Assembly: GCA_947462335.1 (NCBI GenBank)
Contig: OX381721.1
Coordinates: 8,556,001 to 8,620,000, forward strand
Length of the DNA stretch: 64,000 nucleotides
Source of the DNA: Harmothoe impar
Lineage: Eukaryota > Annelida > Polychaeta > Phyllodocida > Polynoidae
Reading direction: 5' to 3'
A program made the position numbers and the translations under genes. The notes beneath the pieces were generated by a model, which worked only from the letters and a program-made list of their open reading frames with translations, made no database searches and was not told where the DNA came from. This document shows positions 23,906 to 37,200 of the stretch, piece after piece. Within the stretch, counting starts at the first letter, position 1. Every line of letters begins with the position of its first letter.

Positions 23906-24585
23906 TTAGATAGGAATATCTCTAAAACTCATTGTTTTATATGAACATACATACACTTACGTGTGATTATGCATGGTGTAAATTATGCCAGATATTATTA
24001 CATGCTAAACATCTTTCATAGATTACGATGTTTAAATCTTTAATCATTTGTTGCCTGAAGTCTGAGATGGAAGCAAAACATAAACGCTCCTAAATTTCAA
24101 CATTATATTATGTTTTGGATGTATTTATTTATTATGGTAAATGCAATTCCATTTGTTCCCATCCACATAATGTATCATGTATTATCATATCAGGTTACAG
24201 CGTCATGTTTTCTCATAAATCAAAGCAAATTTGCACGTTAGATATATAAGATGTCCTATAACCAAAGATACAGTCCAAGTCGGCCTTCAGCCAACGCCTG
24301 GTGTCAAATGCCTACTGATATTGCAATAACACTTTACGTTAAAGGGGCATTCTCACCACTCGCACTTACCACATAGCAGCCTAGAACAGTACTAGAATTG
24401 TGAGTGGGAAACGCTCGGTGAGAATGTCACTTTAAGACATTAAGATAAAGCCTGTATATACTATAGTACCTTAGTGTCTCTGTTATGGTTATTTGTTATT
24501 GTCTATGCATCACGGAGAACATCACACTATCTACCACCTCTGACCCAGAATACATGTAGACCACTATGGTACATCTTTCGTGCTC
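23906..24585. other. no gene seen
   Basis: AT-rich DNA between two mobile elements. An inverted pair (AAAGGGGCATTCTCACC at about 24340 and GGTGAGAATGTCACTTTAA at about 24418) suggests a small MITE. Confidence 0.45.
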
Positions 24586-24588
24586 TAA

Positions 24589-24880
24589 GGGAGTGGTCAT
24601 TTTTTAACAACAGGGGGGGGGTCGGTGGATTTTCGCATGAGCGCTTCGGAGTTTTTTTGGTTTCCCCCACCGGAGGGGTCGAAATTCTTTTGATCCCCCC
24701 CCTCACGCAAGTTGAAATTGAGTGCGGCCGACCCCTTTGAGCTTTAGTAACGCACTGGCTTTTTTGCTAAAAAGTGGTGCAATTTCTTTGATCCCCCCCT
24801 CAAGAGGGGTCTAAAGTTTTTTGGTCCCCCCCCCAAATCCATCACCCCCCCCCCCATGTTGTTAAAAAATGACCACTCCC
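24589..24880. mobile_element. Harbinger-like MITE (292 bp)
   Basis: TIRs start GGGAGTGGTCATTTTTTAAC on both sides and are followed by long G/C runs. A TAA trinucleotide flanks both ends (24586-24588 and 24881-24883), fitting the 3-bp TTA/TAA duplications of PIF/Harbinger elements. No transposase. Confidence 0.75.
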
Positions 24881-25019
24881 TAAGTAATAAATAATGTCTT
24901 CTTTTGATGAAAGCGGTACATTCCTCTAACAGTTGGTCAGTATATTAAATACTACAAAGTAAATGAATATACATTGTGCAATACTTTCTGATACTTTTGG
25001 TTGCAAAATGCCTTACATC

Positions 25020-25025
25020 TTTATT
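25020..25025 (-). promoter_or_regulatory. polyadenylation signal of the 19-exon gene
   Basis: AATAAA on the minus strand, 190 bp after the TGA at 25217-25215. This spacing supports exon 19 as the terminal exon. Confidence 0.55.
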
Positions 25026-25214
25026 GCCACAACATTTAGATATGTATTACATCGTTATAAATTTACATAAATAGCAAATGCATATAATTGGTATGTTAGT
25101 TTATCACAGAGAACATGGCTTAAGTCTAAATTCCCACCTAGATAAAACAAATACTGGTAGGTCTAAATTCAGATCTGGTAGACGTAGTTTCCTCTCCCAT
25201 GGCGTCAGGCTTCA

Positions 25215-28200
25215 TCAGCGTTTCGTTTTGTTAAGTTGCGAGAGTTTCTTGTAGTAGCTCGCTGCCCACTGTCGTAGTCGTTTCTGAGGGAAATGAATTG
25301 ATTAGAACACATCCAAATAGTCTTGATTATCATTAAAATATTATGGAAATACTGTTACAAATGCAAGTAAGAGAATAAAGAACATCGTAACTAATATAAA
25401 CGCGATAGTAACATGTGATATGGCTTCTCCTACACCCCCAACACACACACATAATTAGATCTAACGTCTGCCTGTGAGTACCCACCTCTAGTTTGGTGAC
25501 CACGCTGGCCTTAACGTCCAGGAACTTGTCCAGTTCTTCAACCCTGCACAGTCGGGACGCCAGCTCAGGGGGGAACACCTACAATAATATAAGTACAGAA
25601 GTGTCGGTTAGCTATTATAATTACCATAAATTCTAGCGTATAAGCCGAGGCTAGTACGCGAGTCAGATCGCCAGTCCGGCTCATGATCGGGGCAGAGTGG
25701 GGGTGCGGCTTATACGGGAGTTTTTCCTACTAAAGTACAGTCCTAAACTCACCATAAGCAGATCACCAGTGCGGCTTATGTATGATCCTCCCAAAGTCGG
25801 GGTGCTGCTTATACTCGAGTTAGGCTTAGACTTTACGGTATGCAAATGGAAAATAATTGAGGGGATTAGGGACGGGGTAAAATAGATTTTAAAGACAACA
25901 GAGGACTGAAAGTAGACCATAAAACCTGTACTATATTCATATTTTCCACCTTGTTAAACATCCCCCCTCCCTAATTATGAATAACAGTTGGCCCTTGAGG
26001 CACATACATGTGTTATCCCGCCAAAGGGCAGTAGAGCAATAGCACATACATCAACTTGTCCACACCTTTATTATTACCACTGATAAACAACATAACCTCC
26101 AACACCAACAGCGGTCGTGTACCCACCAGCTTCTTCTTCCTGTCGACCTTGTAGAGCGTCCTGTATGCCTCCAGTAGCACTACCAGCAGCAGGGAGCCCA
26201 CTACCCGCAGGTTGGTCGCCTGCTTGGTGTTGGGCTGGATGGGGGGCGTCGTCACCAGGCTCTGGGGGTTCAACAGCACCTGGAGAGAAAAGGGAACACA
26301 TAGCTTAAGAATCATGGATTATTATTATTAGAGCTGTCTTAAAACTGAACCTCCCTTTCTTGAGAAGCGCCACACCTATTTATAATGGGAAGAAGGTGGG
26401 GGACGTGGGTGCTGGATAAAACACCGTGAGTAGTATAGGAATGGGGGTTTGGCGCAGGCATGGTATAAGGATCTGAAGGGAGGTGCGCTGGTTTGGGCGA
26501 CAAGCGCTGATAAGACTGTTACGAGCCTGTCCCCTGCCTGAAGGGTAGAGGGAGGCATAGAAACTTGCACCCCTCTTGAGAGGGGGGGGGAGTAAAACAA
26601 AACCCATCATGTTATGCAAAGGGGGTAAGCCGCATTCAATATTAGACCGTCGAGGTGTGTGTGTGTGTGGGGGGACATATTTAGATCCCTCTAGCTTGGA
26701 GGCAGGGGGGGGGGGGGGTCGGCGTGTGAAAGTGCACCAACCCATGCACCATTTTTGACAATGACGGCTCCCTTACTCACCATGTCTATGAGTCCCCTGC
26801 CGACCAGCAGCCCCAGGAGCAGTACACTGGCACCCTGCTCCTCCACGTCCTTAGTGCGGCCCTGACGGTCCAACTTTAACAAGTCCTGGTGTAATGACAT
26901 GACAATATTTAGAGGAAACAGAAGATCAATTATTATAAATCATTGTGAACCTTGTACACGAAAATATCACAATAATTATGAGCCTCCCTGAGTAAAGAAC
27001 CTATACAGAAAAGATCGACACCCTTTTAAGAGCAAAATTTCAATGACTCCCCCTATCGACATATTATGCCATAAACTAGGGGTTATGTTTCTATTGCGAT
27101 TATTTCTAAAGTGATCAACCCTGTAACCACGGCATACTATCGTGCCCGTTTGCTGTCGTGATGCACCTATGTCTATGACAGTAATGCAGCGAGTAACATG
27201 AACGACAGTGCTGCATTAGTGCATCATGCCGACTTCCTGTGTATCTATCCCATAACATACGGAATGCATGAATGCAGCCCTGGCGAGTTATTCACCACGG
27301 CAGAATAAATGCATCATGACGCTCAAATTACACAGTGCATACTGTATTTATTGAATTAACGCACTATGTTGGCACTAAAGGGTTAATACAAGCCTACCTC
27401 CTCCAGTTCCCAGAGGTATCCTGGCGGGATGAGCACCCCGTCCTGTACCAGCAGGTGGATGCTCGACTTGTGTCCCACCCCCAGCACTCCCGTCTCAGGC
27501 TGTAAGAGAATTGAAAGTGTTCAAATTAAAGAGCACGCTCTAGGCGAGATGGATTAATAGAAATAAAGAGAATTATGTAATAGTATCTTTATAGTATGTG
27601 AATGTAAATTAAATCTATTCAAACAGGGAGCATCAACTTTTTGCATTTATGTTCACATTGTGTAAAACTAAATGCCAACTCGTTTACTTCCTTAATTTAC
27701 TACCCCCTGACATAGTGATGATGTATTACGTGAGATAAAGGGATGGGGTGGTCGAAGCAACAACAATTAATTCGTCATGGGTCAGATCGCCGGATGGCAG
27801 ATATCACTTAGAAACCACCGATTTGGCAAGTTGTCATAGATGTCAGAATTCATACAATAATTAGCTTTGTGTCAGCCATTTGAGACCAGTCTGCCATATT
27901 GAAAAGTTTACAACTGCGTGTTATATTCTTCGCTCCAGGTTTACTTTGTGACACTGGCAGGGTTCGGTGCATGGGGCTTCTCTGCTGTGGCCCGTGCCCG
28001 GGGGGGGGGGGGGGCGTTGCACTGAGCCCCTACCCTGGTGTAGGCTACAGCCCCCGGGGGGGGGGCACTGAGGCATGCTTTGGATAACCACTGCCACACC
28101 TCTCCCAGGAGCGGTAGCGGTGGGCTGACAGAAGGGATGAAAAGTAGGGGCGGTCAGCCCTACTTTTAATGAAAAGAGGGGGCGGTGGCCCCCCTTATGT

Positions 28201-31200
28201 CATCAAAAGTAGGGCGCTTAATGCTTCCTGTGTATAGGTTTCTTGTGTTTATACAGCAATATTGCAGCACAAACATGTCAGAAAATGGTAAGTGTTAAGT
28301 TTACCATTGTTATGTCTGAAATTTGATGCTCAGATGGATGAAAGGAGGGGGCTTAGATTGCATATGGTCCATTTAGGGGGGCGGTCACGCCCACAATTTC
28401 CCTCAGTCTTGAAAAGAAGGGTCGGTCAGTGACCCCCTTAGCTCCCCCAAGCATGAGGGGGACGGGCGGTACCGCGGCAGTTGCCACTCACCCACATACA
28501 GTCAGTGCCCCCCCCCCCCCCGGGCTACAGCCCCCATGGCCATGTATCCAGTTTGGGACGTTGTCCATGTAACTGGCAGGGTGTAGGGCAGAGGACTTCT
28601 GGATTATCGCTAGTCTACTGTAGTCTTTACTTTTCCTATGACGCCCCCGCGACCCTACTACCGCGACTCGCACCCCCCCCCCCCCCCCCACTACCGACAG
28701 TGCGCCCACCCACTCTGCTAGACTATCCTAGACTGGCCTCCATCAGTGAGAGCTCGAGTCCACCACGCACTACCCCCCCCCCCTCCTCCCCCCTCCCCTG
28801 GTTGCTCCCACTAGAATTAGACAGCTGAGAAAAGTATAGCTGAGAAAAGTTTTTTTTTTTTTGTCTTTATTCAAATTCTAGGACTTGAGCAAGTTTAACA
28901 CTCTGCCTGAGTCGGACACCATCCGTTCAAAAATAAAAGGCTAAAAATGAATAGAGGTTGCAATATTGGTATATCACTATTATCAGAAAAATAAGGCGGA
29001 GAATTTGTTCTCGGCCAACTTAATAGTCTTCCATGAAGGGGGGAGTGGATGAAAATGAAATAAGAAGTTTGCAACCTGACCAAATCGGGTCCTCTCGATA
29101 TTGGAGCCAATGTATATTATGTATATTATGTTCAGAACATCCGTGCTTTCTTTCTAGTTTCCACTTTCAGCAGAAGCTTACAATAGAGTCTGAGTGGTTT
29201 CATCTGAGCCTGGTCACAATCTTCAGAGAGATTCGGATAAAATTACTGACCTTTAGTTTAAATATATTAAACACGACTTACACATGTACAATAGTAATAG
29301 TAAATTCAATGTACACTCAACCTCGCGCTGAACAAAGGAGGATTTGATTATGTTGATATTATTGTGGTTGTGCCTTGATGTCTGGAGAAGGAACAGCTAC
29401 CACATACCGTAACGGACAACATTGGACACAGTTTTTATGCCTAGTATAATTATTTTATAAGAACCCTAGCAGGCCTATTCATTACCCGGACACAAGTGTC
29501 ATTATATTACTAGACCTCACAGATCCGGTCACATATACATCAGTATACTTAAAATACACTTAGCCCAGTATGTGGTAGGATGTTAATTGGCATTACAATT
29601 TACGACCTCACATACTAAGGGACACAGAGGGACCCTCTCTCATCCCCGCGCCCCTACCTGCGCCTCCTACTACACGCACCCTACCCTTCTCCTTCCCGCG
29701 CCCTCTCCGCACCCCATCCCCCTCGCCCCCCCCCCCCCCTCATCCTCCCGATCGCCGCGCCAGCTCGCCACTGCCCAGTCCGCATCCACTCCACAGTGTG
29801 TTTAGCGCCCGACACCTCCACTACTGGACTACTACTGGGCGCCGGGGATTAGCGCTCAGGAGGTACTAATCCGCGCCGAGAACAACTCAAAAGCCACCCA
29901 ACCGTGACTCCGCTCACCCAGCCACCCTCCCCCTCCTATCCCTGTCAGGCCTCGAGGCGGCTCACGGAGGACTATATAGAGCCCAGGGCCAGGATCTGTT
30001 CGTTAGCCATCATTCAGAACAGCAGCATGGACAGCATGGAGAGAGGTCGGGACCCCTCCAAAGACAGTAACTCTCAGCTACCAGAGATGGCGTCTGTGGG
30101 TAAGGCTGGTCGGAGACAGAAGGAGAACGTCCCCAGTGTCCTGCACAACGTGGGTAAAGACTTCGGCACCTATGGGGAGGCTCCTGAAAAGAGGAAGACG
30201 GGACGCGCTGTTCTGTCAAACAAGATGACCAACAAGCTTCCCACGTCTCAACAGGTTGCTGCTAGTTCTACAAAGTCGCATCAGGCCGCTGAGCACACTA
30301 GGTCTACAAAGTCGCACCAGGCCGCTGCTAGTCCTACAAAGTCGCACCAGGCCACTGCCAGGTCTACAAAGTCGCACCAGGCCGCTGCCAGGTCTACAAA
30401 GTCGCACCAGTCCCCTGCTAATTCTACAAAGTCCCACCAGGCCGCTGCTAGTTCTACAAGGTCCCACCAAGGGGACCAAGTGGTCCCCAACCCATCCCGG
30501 ACCCCAACCACAAAACGCGTTGTAGGTGTACTTGGAACCACCTGGAAACCACCGGGGTCACCAGAAATCAGTGTAAGTAATTCCCAAAACGTTCTTTCGG
30601 GAGCAGCTTTCTTGTTGCTAAGCAATGTGCATAGATATATTTCGGTAATGTAATATTTCTGTTCTCTCATCAACTACATGGGGTTAGAACAGAATGCATA
30701 ATCATAATGCCCAAAGCTCATTTTTAATATCTTTCAGATTTTGCATTGCTTTTGGTTGTAAGTAAACAAGGCCTCTTGCGATGAGGGTTGTAACGGGTTT
30801 GCCGAACGCATTGCCCTAAATAAATGACCCGCTCACAGATCAGCTAACATCAGCCAGATAATGAAGGGCTACACCCGTCTGTGTACACTGTAACATACAT
30901 GCTGAACCCAACATAATTATGGAAATTAGATTGATTTTTGTCGAAAAACTTCTTAAAATTAGTCCTTTGTCTAAGGATCAACATTTTACTATGATAATGG
31001 ATATTTTCCAAATAGTTTATGTATCTCCAAAGTTCCCTTAAGATACTCTGCTCCGGAATTTACACAACCCAATTATTTCCTCTCTCAAACCATGTTAAAC
31101 TTATTTTCGAATTACAGAAGGACCCATTGCAGGCCGCGAATGATGCGTTAGAGCGAATGAAGGACACGGCTAGAAAGGATGTCTACAAGTACATCCAGGA

Positions 31201-34200
31201 GATCTATTTTGATGAAGAAAACAGGCTCTTTAAATCAAACCTGGAGGCTTGTCGCTACCTGCGCAACGATATGGGGGAGAAGTTCATGTCGTACCAGATG
31301 CGGGCTGCACGGAGGGAGGTTCTGCCTCCCAATACAGACTCCAGAGCTGACCTTAAGGTACAGTGACTATCTGTGTGTTTCATTATCTTGTATTCTAGAT
31401 ATGAACTATCATCGGTAAAAAGGCATTATCATGATTATGTAGTATAATTTTTTGCCAATAGTATTTTATGTTCAGATTTTGCCAGACTTTTTGTGTCATT
31501 TATTTTATTTTATTTCATATTCCGTAGTGCTAATTTAATTTTGAGGTAATACAAAGTCATGTAGGCTACTATTAGCAATAGAGAGCAACATATAAATTAA
31601 AGCCTATTTTGTACCTCACACATGTACGAGTCATACATACAAAATTTTAGGCAAGCCCTATCTAGATGAGGACAGTGTTGAGTAATATTTTTACCACAAT
31701 TCACCCCCCCCCCCATCTTGTACCCTAGCCTATAGCTCTGGCCAAATGGGAACTGCATCAACATGGATACCTGGTTGTCGATGTTGATTAAATGTTGATT
31801 AAAATGTTGATTCAATTTAAACTCAAATTTGTGCTCACTGGGGAGGTTTTTTTCACAGTTTTTCTATTGGAATCAAACGTTATCATTCATATGTGTGATA
31901 GAAGTTAGGAGCCTTCATTCATTCATGGAAATCCTTTCATGTAGTTGTGAGAGCACAGACTCGTGGGGGGTGGGGAGGTCTATGCATGACCGAGTCACTG
32001 GCTTGGCCTTGGGAGGTATGTGGCTTCGAGGTGGTTTATTACATGGTTCTTACAGGGTGGCTAATCCTTTCTCTGTCCTTGTTATCTTCCAGCTCACAGG
32101 GTCCGCCCTAGAGAAGCAGGTATTTCTAGATGAAGGCACCGATGACAGAATCATCATCCTTGGCAGCGAGAAGCGGAACCTGCCAGACCTCTGCAGCGCC
32201 CACACCCTCCACATCACCACCTCCGCAAGAAGTGCTCCATACCTCTTCGAAGAACTCCTGGTCATCCATGCTGTGTTGGATCAGAATAAGCTGTATCCGC
32301 TGTTCTTCTGTCTGCTCCCTGAAAAGTCCTGCAGTGGTGTGTACACTCAGGCTTTCTTAATGATAAAGGAGAAGGCCGAGGCTATGAGACTGAAGCTCAA
32401 GCCTAAGGCACTAGTGGCAGGGTATGATGCTGCCATGCGGACATCCCTGAAACATTGCTTTGGTGATATCCCGATTAAGGGGAGCTACAACAGCTACTGC
32501 AGGGACATCTACAGGAGAGCCAGAGAACTTGACCTCTTACCAATGTCTTCCCATAGCCGGAAGGCTGTTGTCAAGGCTGTCCAAAGGGTGGCACACCTAC
32601 CCATGCTACCGGCAGAGCTCATGGAGCAGACCTTCAACCAGATCCAAGAGAGCGAGGACCTGGAAAGCCTCCCAATGAGTGAAATGCAGAAAGTGTACAA
32701 GTTCCTGGAGTCAGTCCAGAATGAGTGGTTCGAGGGTACGGTGACCCAGGACCAATGGAATGAATGGGATAGTGATGACCGCCTCCTCAGTGCTGCCCGG
32801 TCTTACTACATCAAGCAGAGCACCCATCTGGATCGCTGCCCCAGCATTCTCCGTCTCTTCCGATTTGCCAAGATGGCAGACAAGGAGGCATTCCGGCGAT
32901 GGAGCTGGCGTCTAGGCCCCCTCAAGATGCCCAAGGGTAAGATTCCGGCTGTGCAGACCGCCAAGAATCAGCTGACAGAGGGTCACTACACCAGTATGCA
33001 GTATCTTGATCGCATCATGGCCGTGCACAAACTGACACGGAAGCTTCAAGACTCACAGTTAGAGTTCAAACGAGAGCGAGACATCGGGGACTGGGGCCCC
33101 TACCTGTGGGAGAGGATGGAAACTCTACCCTACGATGAATTGAATGACAGTTACGAAGGTGAAGCAGAGGACAAGAGCCGGATTGGAAAGCCGAGGAGGA
33201 GAGTCGTGAAGGGTGACCCGGATGTGATCTGGGACAGCTTCAGCGAGGCTCAATGCCCAGGCACCGATGACTCATTGTCTGATGACTCATTGTCTAATGA
33301 CTCATTGTCCAGTGACTCATCATCCGAGTCCTGGGACATCCGTCTGCCGTTTTAGGCCCTTTTAAAAATCGACAGACACAGGAAAGTTGGGGGTAAAAAT
33401 CGACCAACAGGGATTTTTCTTATATAGCTAAAAATCACAGTGGCACGTACGGGCCTTTGGCTAAAAATCGACACGGCGACATGGTCTAAACTGTGGGGGC
33501 CCATGTAGAGGCACACCCGTTAGGACATTGTCTTACAAGGCAGTGCTTGATGATGACTCATCGCCTGATGACTCGGTTAAGAATAATACCAGGAACTCAT
33601 ATATATTCATCATTATTGTATGACTGACTGTTGGGTACGTCATCGTTATACATGTATATGAATGAAACCAAGATGGCACATATTTGTCAGAAAATAATGC
33701 CCCGACGTGTTTGTGTAAATGCATGTACACTGTCATCAGCAGTACATTTTGGGACCAGTGAAATTGCAGTGAAATCGGATTAAACTTCTCACCTATTGTA
33801 TAGAACTTACCAAGATCTCTATTATGATGTCCACCATGTCACTGAGAAGGTCCCCTATCCGGTTGAAGATTGGTTTCTGGTCCTTGGGTGTACTTGATAC
33901 CAACGCTGTTTGTAGATCGGTGGATTGCTCGGCCGTAACACGAGTTAGGCACTGCAGCATGTTGCCTGCAGGCTGTAAGATATGGGAACTGTGTTAAGAT
34001 ACTACTATGGTAATATGATTATGTTCATAAGTTCATTCACTCTCTTATTTAACTCTTGATTGGGTAGGATTTTGTGCTGAAGCCCAATGACTCATGTTCA
34101 ACGGTTTATAAGACACATTTTATTTTATTATGTCATACGCCATGACAACCTGTTGATACATGTATAATGTATACCGTCTATGTATTAGTATCAGTGATTT

Positions 34201-37200
34201 TAACAGGAGCCTGGTTTAATAAAGTTTGTCTCAAAATATGTTTTATTCCGTTATGTATTTTAAACAATTATGGAAGTCTAGATACTTAAATGACCGATCA
34301 TAGACTACATGTCTAAATACAGGTACGGGTACGTGCACCATAGGATTGAGAATGCCATAACTCACGTCTGTGTAGAGGTTTTTAGCTGATTTCCCCATTT
34401 CTCTTAATCGGATGACCATCAGGAATTCCTCCTCATTTAGTTTCTGGAACGAAAGGGCAAGTAGTAGATGTATTATATAAACGAGCATTCTATACTTGAA
34501 TAAAGATTTTTTTTGAAAATATCACGTTTGCCGTTTGTTTATACTTTCATCATTGTCCTCAACATTGACCCCCTTTGAGAGACGTTACTTGTTAATATAA
34601 CTTGAGCCAAATTAAAAAAAAACACTCAAAAACTCAACTCAACTCATAAATTCATCCTCACCTTTATTGGTCCAGCTCTAAGCCACTGTATAAACAGAAC
34701 AGCATAACCAAGGTGACGGAACCGCCGCAGGGGATCTACAATGTACACCATTCAATATGGGACACAAATTACATGTAATCAAATAAAATATAAAACTATG
34801 TATGGGGAGTGGTTATTATGTATTAACACTAGGTTGGTCGATTCCATTGTGATCTCATCAGATCCAAATTAATTTTGTCTGATACACCTCCTTGACCTTT
34901 TTCTGCTCCCCACCTTAAACCCACCGGGTCACATTCGGTGTCATGAATTACCTTTATTGTTGAATATGGTGTGATATGTTTCCCTTATCACTAAGGCTGC
35001 ATGGCACGAGTTCTTATCACTGTGACAGGAGTACTAGTTATCATGTACCTTGGGCCTCTCGTCTTATCTCTTGACATTGATTGCTAAATACCTGTGCTGC
35101 TTAGAAATATGTAAATATTGACCATTCTCAGGTTGATTATGATGGATATAACAATTAATGCTGTTTCATATTGATACCTTTGTGGTTTAAATAAATTGAA
35201 ATTGGTTGTAAATTCTGTTTCTCTGTCTCTTCCCCATCTCAATTATTATACCAACCAACTCACTTGATCCAGGGAAGGGAAGTGTCGGCTTAGGTGGTGG
35301 CAGTGGTTGGACTTCTTCTGGAAATTAATAATGATTAAGAGCTCAGACTTTGTATTTACTTCTGTCCACATGTTTAAAGCTAATTGCCGCAAACATGATC
35401 TGACTTTCCAGTATGCAAAATCAAACAAATTAAGGTGAAATATCACCAGCTGGACTAGTGGTATATAAGTAATATCATAATTGACCCTTTAATGACGGCA
35501 TGGTACTTGCATGTACTATGCTCTTCGCAGACAAGCATGCAGCCCCGGCGAGTGATAGTGTTGCATTCAAGCATCATGCCAACATTATGGGGCTAAGTGA
35601 TGCACGAAGCTCTGATGATTAGACTTACCAAAGCTGCATTCATGCATCAGAGAAAAGGGCATAGCACATTTAAAGCACTATGTGGTCCTAAAATGTTCAA
35701 TAAACAGGGTAAGAGTGTCATGGTTGCCCTACCTTGTGGTTCAGTCTGTATTTGCTGCTCCTGCATCTGTTTAGGTGGTGGGGGCTGGAGTACCACAGGT
35801 TGTGGTTGGGGTTGTTGGGGAACCTCTTCAGCTGGACCTGAATTATAGCACATGCTCTTAGGAACATTGGTTTGGGATGGTAGTTCAGTCTTTAAATGAT
35901 TTCTGTTTCTGGCTGTAATGTTACTCATTGGATAAGTGTTGATTCACTGTCCCTAAACCAACTAATCTGAATAATAACCTATTATTAGTGTTTTAAGCAA
36001 TAGACCCTTCTGTCATTGGAGGCTAGTTGTGAATTGACTATGACTTAGGGTTGAGTCCTGCTACAGATGTACATTCTACGTCTGCAATTAATCTTTTTTA
36101 TGTCGGGGGAGTAAGACGGACATAACAAGATGACTGAATCTTTAGAAGGTGGACCATGATAACAGATCATCATACACCCCTGGGGCGTCACACAGTCCTT
36201 AAATGGTTAATTCCTTACTTGGTGTGGCTACCCTGGGGAGTACAACAATGTTCACTGCGGACGGTGGTCGGGTACGGACTGAAATATGATACAGCAATAT
36301 TCAGCACATCACAAGGCAGTTATGTTAGTTATTACATGATGGATCTGAACCATTATTTACATGTATTCTATAAGCAAAATGTTTACCCAGACAAACGCAA
36401 GAGCGGGTTTAATAGCTGCCCACCAGTTCAAACTATGACAGTATATTATGTAGATACGAGTTGATAATATTATGTGGAAAAACCTGTTTCAAAATGCACA
36501 AGTTACCAACATAAAGGCACTATGATTTAATAAGAGAGCCACAACTGAAGTTTTGTATCTGGGAAACCCACCTTGGGGCAGCTCTAGAGGAGGTATTTCC
36601 ACAGGACGCTGGTGCACCCATGTAGGGGATTGTCTGCAAAGGGGAAATCAAATATCATAGAAAATTAAATAACACATTCTACAACTGGATTCACGAATTA
36701 AAAACTCAGGCGCCGTAGGGATGAATACAATGGATAATAGCCATCGTTAACTGCCTGCCTTTTTTGCCTGGTCAACTCTATTTTTCCTAATCAGATTTCA
36801 ATATTGCCCGACTCTCTTTGAAATGACTCTGGAAGGAGTGTAGATTTGGCGACATACAGGGAGAGTTATTTCTATGTGAACTTTTTTTTTATCAGCAATT
36901 GGCAGAAGGTCATTTAGCAGAATATCCACTCTGTTATCTTATTTCAATAAAAGATGTATTTAAAGCATGCTTCACCCTTTCTTTAGACAATATAAAGGAG
37001 ATGAAAATACACATACACAGGTGGTAGTTGTATGGGTGTGCGTGGCGGTGTGTGAGGTATGAGGGGTTCTGAGTAGGCACGTCTGGACAACACCTCCTGC
37101 TGCCTCGTGACTGGACCTCGTGCTGTGACAAGAGCACTCTCTGGGCGGCCATGATGGTGGTGGTGGATGGAAGGTGGGCGACGCTGTAAGAAATAAGTGG

